From Diplolepis rosae (Eukaryota; Arthropoda; Insecta; Hymenoptera; Diplolepididae): a stretch of DNA of 64,000 nucleotides. The translations under genes and the position numbers were made by a program. The notes below the pieces were generated by a model. That model saw nothing but the letters and a program-made list of their open reading frames with translations, was not told the origin of the DNA and did not search any database. The DNA lies in NCBI GenBank assembly GCA_030998225.1, contig JAPYXD010000555.1, forward strand, positions 5,890,001 through 5,954,000, in the 5' to 3' direction. Positions 19,579 to 31,439 of the stretch are shown in pieces (the stretch's first letter is position 1; the number at the start of each line of letters is the position of its first letter).

Positions 19579-21714
19579 AGGAATCCGCCACCTTTAATAT
19601 TTTTATTTTTTGAATTTAGACCTCGCATTAAATTTCTTTTATGTTTAGTACCTTTATTTAGAAAGGATTTAGGGTTTTTAAAAAATTTCAGCACCTTGAT
19701 GCATTTTTAAACTAAAAATTTTGAGTTTTTTGGCCATTTTTTTGAGATTTTTGGACTTTTAATAACATTATTGTTTTTAAGCGATTATAATGATTCTTTT
19801 TTTATTCGGTTCCTTTTAATGGGTAGTAACTTTTAGGTATGGAAAATAAGGTAACATGACTGAAAAAGAAGTTATAAATAAAATAAATAAAAATATCTCA
19901 AAGTATAAAAAAAAAATTTTGTAGTTATTTTTTACATTCTCATCATGGATGAGAAGGTATTGGTTTTATGTGAAAAATGACTTTCGAAATTTTCATCAAA
20001 TCTTTACGTTTTGAGACCCCCTGAGTCAGAAAAAATGGTTTTTACGAAAGTGTCTGTCTGTCTGTCTGTAGGTCGTGTGCGGCATAACTCTCGATATTTT
20101 TTATTTTTAATATTTCAATTTATTGTCTTTTCATACGACTCAATAATAAACTACAATCTAAAGTGAAATAATTTAATAAACAAGATAAAAGTCGACAATA
20201 AAATAGAATTATCAGATTGAATTGAGCTTTGGTACACTTTATCGGAGCCGAAAAAGTAAGGACAAGTTCGTTAACCAGCCACATCCAATCAAAATTGAGG
20301 GATGGAGCACTACTTTTGTATTTTTGAAAATAATTTTTTGAAAAAATCAAAAATTCCAATCCTGGTATTTAATAGTGCTCATAAATCTCTACAAATTATC
20401 CTAATAACATTTTTTGATTAAATCAAAATTAGAAATGTTACAGCATATTCAAATTCGAAAAAAGTCAATATCAAAATTCCATTTTCCAGTTAAATTATAC
20501 GAGATACGAAAAAACGTTATGATACAATATTATGGAATACATAAAGACCTACAAATTTGAATTGTAACATTTTTTCATAAGATGCATATTTTTCTTTTTA
20601 ATTAAAAAAAAAACTATTGAAAATCCAAAATTCAATTTTTTAACAATAATACGTGAAATACGCAAAAAACGTAAGAATACAAAGTTGTTCGTTTTAAAAA
20701 GATCTACAAATTTTGTCTGACACAGTTTCTGATAAAAGATATATTTTTCGTTTCAATTGCAAAAAATACGATAAAAATGAAAAAATTCCATTTTTTAGAC
20801 AAAATATGTGAGATGCAAAAAAAACATTTAGATGGAAAATTGTTTGCCTAAATGAGGTCTACAAATTCTGATAAAGAAATTTCGGGACAGGATGTATATT
20901 TTATGTTTTGATTTTTAATATTGAATAAATTCGATTTTTTTCACCAAAATATGTGAGATACGAAATAAGCGTTGTTCTGCAAAATCGTTTCCTTAAATAA
21001 AGTCTACGATTGTTTTTCCTTTTTAGATATGTGGAAGAAAGTAAATTCTTTTAATCATGTAATTTATTAAAAAGTTGTACTGAAATGTATACAGAAAATC
21101 GAGCGCGAAGCGCGAGTGTCATGATGAGAATGTGTTCCTTAAGGCCGATAGAGCCTTAAGTAAATTGAATTTCCTGTTTCACTTAAATTCAAAAAGAAAT
21201 TCAGTGACTTTGAGAAAATGTGTAATTCACATCATCTGTAATATTATTATAAAATTGGTTTGAGCTTCAGTATCAAAATATAAGAAATAAACTTAAATGT
21301 ATGCGAAGAGCATAAGACCAAGCGCGAAGCGCGAGGTCCAGAAAGAACGGAGCGCGCAGCGCGACGATCGAATCGCGCGCCCTAGGCGCGCTCAAACTTG
21401 CGCGCGAAGCGCGCGATGAGAATGTGCCCGCGAAGCGGGCAGATTTTTTTAGCTAGAGTGCTTTTTAAACCCAAAAAGTTGTTACACATTGTAAGGGTGA
21501 AATGGAAAAAGAATCATGACAATTGGTTAAAAAAACAAAAAGTATTCAGTCAAAAAATGCCCAAAAGACTCGACATTTTTAGCCTAAAAATACATAAAAG
21601 TTCTGGAATTTTAAAAAAAGCCCAAAACATTCCTAAATAAAGGTACTAAACATTTTAAAAATTATATGGGAGGTCTAAACACAAAAAATAAAAATATCGA
21701 AGGTGGCGAATCCC
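19579..21714. mobile_element. 2.1-kb foldback element with long inverted ends, GGAATCCGCCACC
   Basis: Left GGAATCCGCCACCTTTAATA and right ATCGAAGGTGGCGAATCC are complementary and the similarity continues inward for roughly 300 bp (GAATTTAGACCTC with GAGGTCTAAAC, TTTAGTACCTTT with AAAGGTACTAAA). The left flank is TTAA and the right TGAA, so a TTAA target is possible. The core includes a CTGT run (20058-20078) and a cluster of G/C hairpins. Core pieces recur at 37690-39290 and 47690-48750, and an end piece at 58830-59030. No transposase is present. Confidence 0.65.
21090..21440. repeat. array of G/C hairpins with GAA triloops
   Basis: Successive short palindromes stand out in AT-rich DNA: GCGC-GAA-GCGC at about 21100 and 21325, GCGC-GCA-GCGC at about 21354, GCGCGCC-CTA-GGCGCGC at about 21375, GCGCGC-GAA-GCGCGC at about 21402 and GCCCGC-GAA-GCGGGC at about 21428. 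Stems differ while the loop stays the same. GATGAGAATGTG follows two of them. A decayed version is at 49222-49290. Confidence 0.6.
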
Positions 21715-21954
21715 CTGAAGGTCTTATGATAGGCTCTGACGTCACCAATTATATAGCATTTTTTCCTCAGTTGAAATTAAAAAAAAAAATTCTTTTTGGC
21801 GCATTATTATTACACATAAGATTACAAAAACAAGTCGTAAACTTTTTAGAGCCAGATTCGGGGAATTTTGAAGCTTTGGAAAGTTTTTGCAGGTACAAAA
21901 TTTGGACATTATTATACAAATAACTAGTTTTGGAACTTCAAACGCGTTCTTTTA

Positions 21955-22197
21955 CTCTCTAAATTTTAATCAGTCAAAATCTACTGATTATCAGTGAAAT
22001 TTGACTGATTCAAATAGCTAAAAAGAGGTTACTGAAAATCAGTCAAATTTCACTGATTATTTCAGTGAAAATTGACTGATTGGCAGTGAGAAATATTTTT
22101 TCACTGATGAATCAGTAAAAATTAACTGATTTAACAGTGAAAAATATTTTTTCACTGATTCAATCAGTGAAAATTTGACTGATTCAGACTTAGAGAG
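21955..22197. mobile_element. foldback MITE, CTCTCTAAAT family, copy 3
   Basis: Termini CTCTCTAAATTTTAATCAG and CTGATTCAGACTTAGAGAG, TA on both sides (21953-21954 and 22198-22199), and the family interior of CAGTGAAA palindromes. Confidence 0.75.
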
Positions 22198-22939
22198 TAA
22201 ATACCTCTTTTTTTAATAAATGATAATTTTTAATAATAATTTAGGTTAGAATGAAAAATGAAATTTTTTGTCACTTTCATAACAAAGTCTTGCCGTTCTT
22301 GAGCAACTAAACCGATTCTTATGAAATCTTGGCACATCACAGCTAATTGAACCAACTTAAGGTTATTGTAGAAGGATTTCCAAAAAAATTATTTTTTCAT
22401 AATTATTTCATAAATTTTCAATAAACAATTGATATTTGATCGTGTTCTGGGCCTTTTAAAAAGCTGAAAAAAATATCGTAATACAATAAAATCCCAAAGA
22501 ATCTGAACCCATCGAAAAAAATTGGGAGCCGCAATTATTTTAGAAATTATGACGAAAAGAATACTGCGCGGCACGGTGCTTTGACCAATCGCTTCGCACG
22601 TTGCGGAGCGCGCGTTTGTACATGCGCTGTTATGAAACTCTTTTTTTTACATTTGAGGATAATGTAATTAAGAAATTGTTGACTCATATTGTATTTTCCT
22701 TAATTTCTCTATATTATTTAAAAGTAATTGCTGCAAGGCATGTCATTGGTGATAGACTAATTTGGGAAAATCCCGTTAATGATTATTCACCATTTTTGTT
22801 GGCTTTCAAACAGTTTATCACGATTATTGAGACAATTCAATTACGTTGTTCGGTTAAGTTATTATTATAGTCAAATAGAACCGAATTATCAACATTTCAA
22901 TAAAAAATAAAGACAGTCATTTTTTTCGTTGCGATTTCA

Positions 22940-23990
22940 CGAATTCTGACCCATTTGCTAATTTTCTGAGTATCACATGTCCTAAAGTAATGCTACTACT
23001 AATGTAACTCCTGTTGAAAATTCTTTAAGGATCATGGCAGTCTTTCTGACTAGGTCACCTGCTGTGAGAAGATCAAGATGTCTCCCGTCAGACAATGACT
23101 GGGGTGTTTCAGAAAACTTGACTCGGGTCAGTAGTTTATAGCCCTGCTAGACAAATTCTCGATTATCTGATTGTCATTCTCATACTTAGATTACTAACTC
23201 CTGCATAAAATAAAAAATGAGTACAGCAGGGTTTGTAAAAGAAAGCAAATCTCCAAATCTTAGAAGTTCTCTGAAGATTGAAAACTGCGAAGCTATTTAT
23301 TCCAAATACGTCTCGAATGAAAGTGTCGAGAGGTTTAGAGCTTATCTAAGGGATTATAATCGTTGGATCTTTTGACGGGATCTCTTGACTCGAAACACAT
23401 TGTCATTGGCTGATCCTATTTGAGCGTGTGAGCCAAAGCTCAGCAGGAAGGACCGCATATTTTTCGCCTAATCGGATCTGTCGAACCGTGTTGTGCAATC
23501 GACTGGTCTAGCTGGCCGAGGGTAACTAGGGGTAAAACTATAAGAATTTACCAAACGAGAAGCGGCTGTTTCTTTCTGCATCCTTCCCCTTCTCTCTCAT
23601 TCACTCTTCATTGGTCGATGAATGAGCTCGCAACCGAGAGTAACCTCATTCACGGTTTGCGACGGTTCGCGTCAGGCAACCCGCAGAGTTTTACAAGATC
23701 CACCATATGTGTTACATTATTATACAATGTACATTATAAGCCCTGCGAGAAAAGCCCATAGCTAGCACGCAGCCTAAACACTACCTCCACAAAGAGTCGG
23801 AAATCTTTTATGCCAGAGTGGACCACTTGCCGTGCGTTCGCACACTCGCTCGAGCACGTGGTTTTTTTCTTTTCAGTCTTTTTTTTCCTTTCGGAAATGC
23901 GGTGAACCAAGTTTTGTAAGTTCCTTGTTGATTCCTAGAGATTATACTAAACTTCAGAAAAACTGTATCATCATTTATTATAGATAGTGT
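22940..23990. other. single-copy-looking GC-richer intronic segment
   Basis: The region at 23000-23870 has balanced composition and no sequence shared with other parts of the window. Frames of about 60 codons have no motif. It is a possible regulatory island. Confidence 0.3.
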
Positions 23991-24040
23991 CAAACTTTAC
24001 CATAATCTATACTAAAGTTTCGTATAATTTTTCGAATTAC

Positions 24041-24215
24041 TAGAGCTGGCTCTACCATATAGGCCAAATAGACATCTGTCTGGGGCGGCAAAGTCGGGGT
24101 GAAATTTTCATTTTTATAACGAGAAATCGATGCAAAAAATATAAAATATCCATCTCTTAATTTTAATTTACTGCAAAAAATGAAAGCGCTGCCTAGTGAC
24201 CAATTAATGAAATAC
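24041..24215. mobile_element. truncated hAT-type MITE
   Basis: From GAGCTGGCTCTACCATATAG to GCTGCCTAGTGACCAATTAA it matches the left half of the complete element at 26484-26858. It lacks the CAGGG terminus and the right half. Confidence 0.6.
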
Positions 24216-24218
24216 TAC

Positions 24219-24640
24219 ACTAGCGGTCAGAAATATGGGACCATCTGTTTTTCAATGATTGCTTAAATTTGTACTCTTGATGAATTGAAAGACATCGAAA
24301 TTATCTTTAAAATGAGTTCAGAATGAAGTCGTATTGTTAAATTTTGAAGAAGTTATTGCAGAAAAATCGAAATTTCAATGTTTTCTTAAATTTTAAATAA
24401 GTTTTGAAATAATCAACATTTTTTTATTTTCTTGGGATTATTTTAAAGCACTATGGGGATTTTTTCAACTTTTTTATTTGAACTTTAATCTCGTGCACTA
24501 TCTAAGAAAAAAATTACACATTAATGCTTATAATTTGGTTTGATTTTGTAGAAATTTAGCTTTAAAATGAGTCCTAGAACATTAAAAAATGTTGATTATT
24601 TTGAAAGTTATTCAAAATTTAAGAAAAATCGGTTCAGGAT
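24219..24640. repeat. foldback element, partly decayed
   Basis: The left end reads CACTAGCGGTCAGAAATATG. Inner blocks around 24400-24420 (TTTTGAAATAATCAACATTT) mirror 24585-24605 (AAATGTTGATTATTTTGAAA). The right terminus is not evident. The following 24640-24900 sequence is shared with 39288-39490 and, inverted, with 37260-37480. Confidence 0.45.
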
Positions 24641-25152
24641 AATCCAAAATCTAAATGAAAGATAAAAGCAGTAATAAACAATAACTTCAGTGGATTTAAA
24701 AACAAAAATTCGCTGCTCGTGTTATATTGTTCCAAATATGGCTGAAAAGGGCCATTTTTGCATGTTTAGGTTAAGATATCTCAGAATTCTGACATACTGG
24801 GAAAATTTTAATCCTAAAATGTTTCTATATTTTTATAAAAATACTAAAAATAACTTCGCCCCGACGAAAGGATCAAAGTTGTGTGTATGCAACTAATTGG
24901 GAATAATTAAATTATCAATTAGTTACCTGATTGAAATAATAAAGATAAAGATATCTCGATAATAATTTCGAACTTGGAATAAGAAAAGAACGCATCAATA
25001 ACACGTTTTATCAACCTTTTGGAGATCAATGAATCTTAACTCGACCAGTTTGCCCCGGTCTACCCTAAAAAGGTATACAATTTAATTACATGGTACACGC
25101 AACTATATTTATTAAATGTATATGAATGTTCAGTTTCGTTTTGAAATAAATA

Positions 25153-25620
25153 TACACTTTTAGAAATGTTCGAAAATTTATAAAATTTTTATGTTACAAA
25201 GGTAATGTAAAATTTGACGATATTTATAATGTTTTTGACTAAAGCTATCTTCAAATTTCGAAAAATGTACTCAACTTTCTGAAATTTTTCTTAATATTAT
25301 GAAACTCAACTGAATTATCATAAAATGAATCTTAAAACCACCAAACTGTAACAGAATTTTTATAAAATTTATTATAAAATAAGAAAACTGTAACAAAATT
25401 TTCAGTAACATGTAACTGCATTAAACTTCAGTTACCCAAAACGTAAAATTATTCCAGTTACGAGATTAAAAATTTCTAGATACAAGTATCAGAATATTCA
25501 ACACTTTGTAACTAAACATTAAGAAATTGTTCATAAAATTTACTAAAGAGTAACTAGATTTTCTGAAATTCTATCTTAATTTTTTGTAACTGTAACTGAA
25601 TAAAATTCCAGTCACGTGTT
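25153..25620. repeat. MITE of the CACTGTTAGAAAT family, partial
   Basis: It starts CACTTTTAGAAATGTTCG and carries the same interior as 27362-27719 (TTTGACGATATTTATAATG, GTAACTGCATTAAACTTCAG, CAGTCACGTGTTTC). The right terminus is missing. Confidence 0.55.
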
Positions 25621-25959
25621 TCATGTACATAGCATTTTTCAGATCGTTTTAGTTGGTCCCGGAGGCTTTAAAACAAACCTTTTTTTGCAAAGGAAAAAAC
25701 GACCATGAAGGACCATTAAATTTGTATAACGATCAAATGTGAAAATTTCATTCCCGAACATATAACGACCTGGAAAATTGCATGCGGCGTTATACTGTCC
25801 GCGTTTATTAAAAAATTTTTAGAAATGTTATTCTGATAAAAAAAAGTTGGATTCCACCTTGGGACTTACAGTAGGAGATACTTCCTATATTTGTATGCTA
25901 AGTTCACTACAGAATTTTCTAATAATGAAGTCTTTCCTCTTCTTCAGACCGTATCTATT

Positions 25960-26440
25960 CTTTAATTCGTAAGCGAAGATATGTTCTTGCTTCGTCTTTC
26001 GTCAAATGAATTATTAGGAATGCAATGAAACAAGTTACATTTTTTATATTGAGCACAGTGAATGCTACTGTCGCAGCACATTTTAATTGTAAGAGCATAC
26101 ATATATGTATACCTCCTGTGAAGACGTGAGGTGCACGAAACTCGTTTATTAAACTGGATACACCAATCGTAGATTCGCATCGATAATGGTACCAGGAGAA
26201 AGATGTACTTTTGTCGGTGTCCTCGATACAGACAACGAATGCATTTCACGATGCCGTGCCCTCGTCGCATTAGTCAACGACTGCAGCCAAACCGGGACAC
26301 CCGGTGGTGCCACTGGCCTGCATACTTTTCTGTACCTACGCCAAGTCGTTTTTGACACGAATCAAGGTTTATCACCATATACCCGCGCAAAAACCACGCT
26401 CATTTGTCACTATTTGAAGATCGGCGTCGATTGAATTATT
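25960..26440. other. GC-richer intronic island
   Basis: The 26150-26430 part is CpG-containing and open in several frames on both strands (69, 82 and 102 codons). None has a recognisable domain, ribosome-family context or splice pattern. It lies just left of a hAT insertion and is best treated as candidate conserved non-coding DNA. Confidence 0.35.
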
Positions 26441-26483
26441 ATTAGACTTCCTAGACGAGTAAAGCTAAGTAGATGTTGATCGG

Positions 26484-26858
26484 CAGGGCCGGCTCTATCA
26501 TATAGGCGAAATAGGCAACCTCCTAGGGCGGCAAAGTTGGGGTGAAATTTTCATTTTTATAGCAAGAATCGATGGAAAAAATATAAAATATCCACCTTTC
26601 AATTTAAATTTACCGCAAAAAATGAAAGCGTTGCCTAGTGACCAGTTAATGTGCAGTGACTTAATTTTATGTTACAATTCTATGAGAGAGATTAAAAAAT
26701 TGTGTTGATTCAACTGGAAAAACTTGATTTTTATTGATTTCATCGCGAAAATATAACTCCAGATTGCTTTACATAGAGATAGATTAATCCATTTTCAGAT
26801 TGAAGGTGCGCAAATATTTATTCTGCCTAGGGTGCTAAATTTTCTTAAGGCGGCCCTG
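26484..26858. mobile_element. nonautonomous hAT element with perfect 8-bp duplication
   Basis: Termini CAGGGCCGGCTCTA and TTAAGGCGGCCCTG are imperfect inverted repeats. TTGATCGG is present on both sides (26476-26483 and 26859-26866), the 8-bp target duplication typical of hAT transposition. The 375-bp body has no coding frame. Confidence 0.9.
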
Positions 26859-27178
26859 TTGATCGGACACGAGTCTAAATACCCTATTTCTCTGATGTGG
26901 AAACCTATTCACCTTTAGACATATCATTGTCAGATATCCTAACCAAACACTTCTAAAATTCAAAATAGTGAAGATAGACTTAAAAGGTGATTCTTTTTAT
27001 AGTCGAAGAAACACTATGCATCTTTAAAATTAGTTATTAAGAGTCGATTGAAAAATAAATAACGCGCTTGGTTAAAATTTCGTGAAGGAATATCCCAAAT
27101 CTAGACAGAGCTCTTTTAAAAGATCCTACTTGAATTTCTACACAAGCACACGGAGAAAAATAGATTTTCTACTATATG

Positions 27179-27180
<2 letters not shown>

Positions 27181-27212
<32 letters not shown>
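27181..27212. repeat. TA dinucleotide repeat
   Basis: About sixteen uninterrupted TA units, followed by AT-rich sequence with ATATC/GATAT words at 27160-27360. Confidence 0.9.
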
Positions 27213-27214
<2 letters not shown>

Positions 27215-27361
27215 GTTATAATATCTAGATATTGATCTTTAATAACTGGATATTTAACTTTATATTTTCTAAAATATTGGAATAAGTTAATAGATATTAC
27301 AGATGAATATTTGGATATTACATCCCAATATATAAGATACATGTACAAAATTGAATATCTA

Positions 27362-27719
27362 CACTGTTAGAAATGTTCGGAAATTTACAAGATTTTTACG
27401 TTACAAAAGAAACTTAAAATTTGACGATATTTATGATGTTTTTGAGTTAAAAAAACTAAAAAAAAATTTTCAGTTAAATATAACTGCATAAAACTTCAGT
27501 TACCTAAAATGTAAAATTGTTTCTGTTACATGTTTGAGAATTTCCAGATACAAGTATCAAAATATTCAACACTTTGTGATTGAAAATTGTGAACATTTTT
27601 CTTAAATTTACTAAAGAGTAACGGGATTTTCTCAAATTCTATCTTAATGTTTAAAACTATAACCGAATAAAACTCCGGTCACGTGTTTCGGGAAATTACG
27701 GTAGAAATTTCTAACAGTG
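27362..27719. mobile_element. complete MITE, CACTGTTAGAAAT family
   Basis: Termini CACTGTTAGAAATGTTCGG and AGAAATTTCTAACAGTG, flanked by TA at 27360-27361 and 27720-27721. At 358 bp it is the best-preserved copy and defines the family's ends. It lies only 10 bp from the mariner at 27730. Confidence 0.75.
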
Positions 27720-27729
27720 TATTATAGAT

Positions 27730-28980
27730 AACACATCACTCAATAAGTTTGTAGGGTGATTAATAGAACAACTTTCAGGCAAAATTCGACTTCATTCATC
27801 AACATAGTCTCCCTCAAGTGTTTATTCTTTTTAGTTTTGCAAAAAGGTAGTAGTCGCTGGGAGCCAGATCCAGAGAATACGGTGGTGGGGGGAGCAATTT
27901 AAAGTTCAATTCGTGCAATTTTGCCATTGTTGCGATCGACTTGTGACACGGTGTATTGTCTTGGTGAAAAAGCACTTTTTTCTTCTTCATTTGGGGTCGT
28001 TTTTTCGCAATTTCTTTCTTCAGGCTCACCAATAACGCTATATAATATTCGCTATTGATGTTTCTTCCTTTCTCAAAGTAATCGATGAATAAAATACCGT
28101 GCGCATCCCAAAATACGGAGACCAAAACCTTACCAGCTGAAATTTGCATTTTTTCGCTTTGGATGGTTTTCATTCATTGCTGTCGACTCAGCTGACTGCC
28201 GATTTGACTTTGGAGTGTAATGATGGATCCATGTTTTATCCATTGTCACATACCACATGTAAAAATCTTTTTTGTTCGCCGTACACTGAAAGTTAACCTT
28301 GTCGGTGACGTTTTGCTTGCGGAAAGTTGATTATACAGCGAACAAAAAATATCGCTCGTATCACGTGCGGAACGTATTTTAACGCGCAAGCGAGTCGCTT
28401 TTGCGTTAAAATACGTCTTTTTGCACTTGATATGAAATATACTATTTTATTGCGCTGAAACAACTCCAAACTGCGTTCTAAATCGTCGACGCGCTGTTGT
28501 TTTTTGATCGACAGTGAGAAAACGCGGTACACATTTCGAAGAGATCTTCCTTATGCTCAAATGTTCATGCAAAGTGGTGAATACACTGCCTTCTAATATC
28601 TTTATGGTGTCAGTTATCTCATGCAACTTCAATTTACGATCAGCCAAAACCATTTTGTGGACTTTTTTATGTTTTCTGCAACAACTACCGAATTTGGGCG
28701 ACCAGAGCGTTCAACATCATCGGTATTTGTACGGCCGCGTTTAAAATCAGCAAACCATTTCTCTACCATTTGTCTCGATGGAGCAGAGTGCGGATAACAC
28801 TTTTAAATTGCTTTCCTTGAACGGTATTTTTTCCCATTAAAAAGCAATGCTTTATCAACACACGAAATTTAGATTTCTCCATTGTTTTAAAAATTACAAA
28901 AGTAGCGTCATTAAAACCACTATAACTTGTCAACTAAACGTATCGTTTGAAGGTTGGTACTTCCTAAATATTGTATCGTA
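27730..28980 (-). pseudogene. mariner transposase pseudogene (irritans-like), 5' end lost
   Basis: The terminal repeat ACACATCACTCAATAAG is at 27730. The minus-strand frame starts at ATG 28880-28882 and shows KIREITDT-like DNA-binding text, TWIHHYTPKSN with the first Asp, HQDNTPCHKS with the second Asp, and DLAPSDYYLF with the third. The coding region is broken by frameshifts, by a palindromic insertion at about 28290-28440 and by a deletion that joins KLKR to the last codons. Sequence past about 28980 does not reach the second terminal repeat. All three catalytic Asp survive, unlike the copy at 8227, yet the element cannot make a full transposase. Confidence 0.8.
28288..28440. mobile_element. 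MITE inserted in the mariner, GTACACCGAAAGTTAGCC family
   Basis: It starts at GTACACTGAAAGTTAACC and runs through CGGAAAGTTGATT and AACGTATTTTAACGCGC, with the inverse GCGTTAAAATACGT, to TTGCACTTGATATGAAATAT. The same words bound 55400-55975 and 61430-61615. It interrupts the transposase frame between TWIHHY and the DNA-binding part. Confidence 0.55.
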
Positions 28981-28989
28981 TTCATTTTT

Positions 28990-30350
28990 CTTCGCCTAGC
29001 CTACAGAAGTTATTAGGTATCGTCCGTTTCTTACTAATAATTCACCAGCTTCAGGAGAAGTACTTGAAGTAACTGTTACATTATTTTCTATAAAGTGTAC
29101 AATTAGGACTAATAAAATCGGAATATGAGAAGATGAGTTGCAGCAAAATAAGGTAAATATGTTGGAGAATACCAAATAACAAGTGCAATAATTATAACAT
29201 GGTAGAAGCACGTATCTGCTTAAGAAAAATGTTGAGGGTGCTAAGCGAAGGGAATGCCAACAAGAAGATCAAGGTAATATAATGCTATGATCTAGATTAA
29301 TGCAAGAAGCCAGCAGCAGTCACGTACCATCCCACGCGCAGCAGTATTCTTCGTTCAATGGCGACAGCAGTAGCCTGCTCACTACATTATTCATAAAATA
29401 AAACATATTCGCGTGAATGCAAAGAGATGCCTGCCAAGTAGGAAAAAGATCCGCAAAGATCTCCACTATATCATCAAACTCACTACATACATCCAGTCCG
29501 ATCGTCTATCATACCAGTTTTAATCAATGACATGCCTCAATATTCGTATCATGGTTATTTGATTGATTGGCATTTTAATTGATAAAGTTTCAACATCATG
29601 CATATCTGTGATCCGAAATCAAAGACCTTATGGCACGAAGAAAAAAACCCTGTGGGCGAAAGAGAATGAATGAACTCAAACAAAATGGGGGAGTATTACT
29701 CAATCATTCGTTAGCTCTTCGTCGAGGAAGGTTAAATTATTAGGATTACGCATGCGCAGAGTATGATTTATGTTGAAGCGCTGGAATATAGATAGATGCC
29801 TTCAGTGAAACTTGGTATGTTGACTGGTTTGGTATCGCGATATAGTAGATCTCGTGAGATAGCAGACGAACGTATTTGTACCGCGACACCTGCACGCGAT
29901 ACTCCATGTATCACTGGACTTAATGGTAGACATGAAGGAAAAGGTATGATAGTAACCACCCGTGATCCTCACACCGCTATCAGATTTATCCGACAATGGC
30001 ACCCTGCTAAGAAACGCACTGCGTTTATTGCCAGTCTTACTGACCAAACTGCGCGTTGCAAGGTCGCTGGGATTGAAGCGGCTGCTGCCGTCGACATCCT
30101 CGATATTTCATGCGTTTCCTTTCAATTTGATGATTTATGAACGGGGATCGACGAGCATTTGAGTCATTTAACCATCACGATAAATAGGTGTAGACACTTT
30201 ATGAAAGCTTCAGAGTTATCGACTTGACCTGTTGCTTTACTTATATCATGTCCATTGTATAAAGGATAAAAGAAAATATAAGAGATACAAAAGATGGACA
30301 TAGTAAAAAAATATTACATAAAGAAAGTACAGATGTTCTGGAAAAAAAAG
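28990..30350. other. single-copy-looking intronic region with a GC-rich island at 29790-30130
   Basis: Mixed composition without repeats shared elsewhere. The stretch 29796-30140 is open for 114 codons on the plus strand and for 81 codons on the minus strand. The plus frame reads like a plausible polypeptide but has no domain I recognise, and it overlaps other open frames. A coding role is unproven. Confidence 0.35.
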
Positions 30351-31042
30351 CAGCAAGATTTTTTTTTAATTTTAAAAAAAATTTCAAAACTTATCGACAA
30401 TTACAGTTAAGTGTAAAATTTTTTGCAAAAGTTTCACTCAAATGAAATTTGCAGACGATCTTTATCGTTTTCTGTTGTATTTCCCAAATTTTCAGGAAGA
30501 CATTTCGTAAAATAAGAAAGTTTGATTGAAAGAAACTTTTTTCTGGGTGAGATGAGCGATTCAGAAAAATCATCCAATTAGTTTCATACGTGTGATACGA
30601 GATCAAACAGATAAAACGTATATATATACGTAGTTTTCGAGACGTCTCTACCTAACCCTGGACATGACAAATAAAAATGTCAAAAGTATGGTTGAGAAAT
30701 TTTTTTTCAGTAAAGGGAAATATATAAGAAAAACATATTAATAAAAGATTTCAGAACTATGACATGATTAACACATATCTAGTATAGTAACAAAATATGA
30801 GAATACACTCGAGATTCCCTCGAACGAGAAGCTCGAGCATCAGAGTGTTCTCTGCAACGATCAATTGTACTGGAAAATTTACCCCATTAAATAGTGGAAA
30901 AGTGTATGAAAGAGTAATTTGCGAGTATTTAACATGGAATCGACTTCTTTGACGGCATGTACTCAAAATACAGTTCGAGCAATCTAATCTAGTATGGGAA
31001 AATTAGCCATTACCGATCCTAACCTAAAATAATATTTTCATT

Positions 31043-31150
31043 TTTAGAAATAAAAGTTCACTGATGAGGGCTACGATCAGAGTCGCAACATTTGAAAAGA
31101 TGTAACTTTTTGTTCATTATTTCTGAGCCCAAATCTAATTTATAACCTCA
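31043..31150 (+). repeat. decayed hammerhead-bearing Penelope fragment
   Basis: CACTGATGAGGGCTACGATC followed by AGAGTCGCAACATTTG aligns with the functional-looking motif at 12313-12354. GAAAC has become GCAAC, stem II is weakened and GTC has changed, so cleavage is not expected. Only the repeat end remains. Confidence 0.65.
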
Positions 31151-31439
31151 AAAACGATTGAAAATGATTGTTAAAGTGTCGATATGAGTCCTCTTTACAA
31201 TAGTTTGAAACCTCATTCGCACGTTACCGAAAATTCCTATAGAAATATCTAACAGAGCACTTGTCATATTCTAGATTGATAAAAAGGTTATGCATTGCAT
31301 GAGAACTTTTGCAGAAAATCCAAGAGGGAAATTTTTTTGTCAGCAGGTTAATATTACAGATTAGGATGATGATGAAGTTTTGTAATAGTAGTAGAGGTAA
31401 GCTATTGTGAGGGTCATAAATGAGGATAAACGACACCTG

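Noticed and set aside
26149..26434. Open frames on both strands as a small host gene
   Set aside because: Several frames overlap on opposite strands with no motif or splice signals. They are more likely an effect of local GC content.
27730..28980. Active mariner transposase
   Set aside because: Frameshifts, an internal MITE, a C-terminal deletion and loss of one terminal repeat preclude function, despite the surviving catalytic Asp residues.
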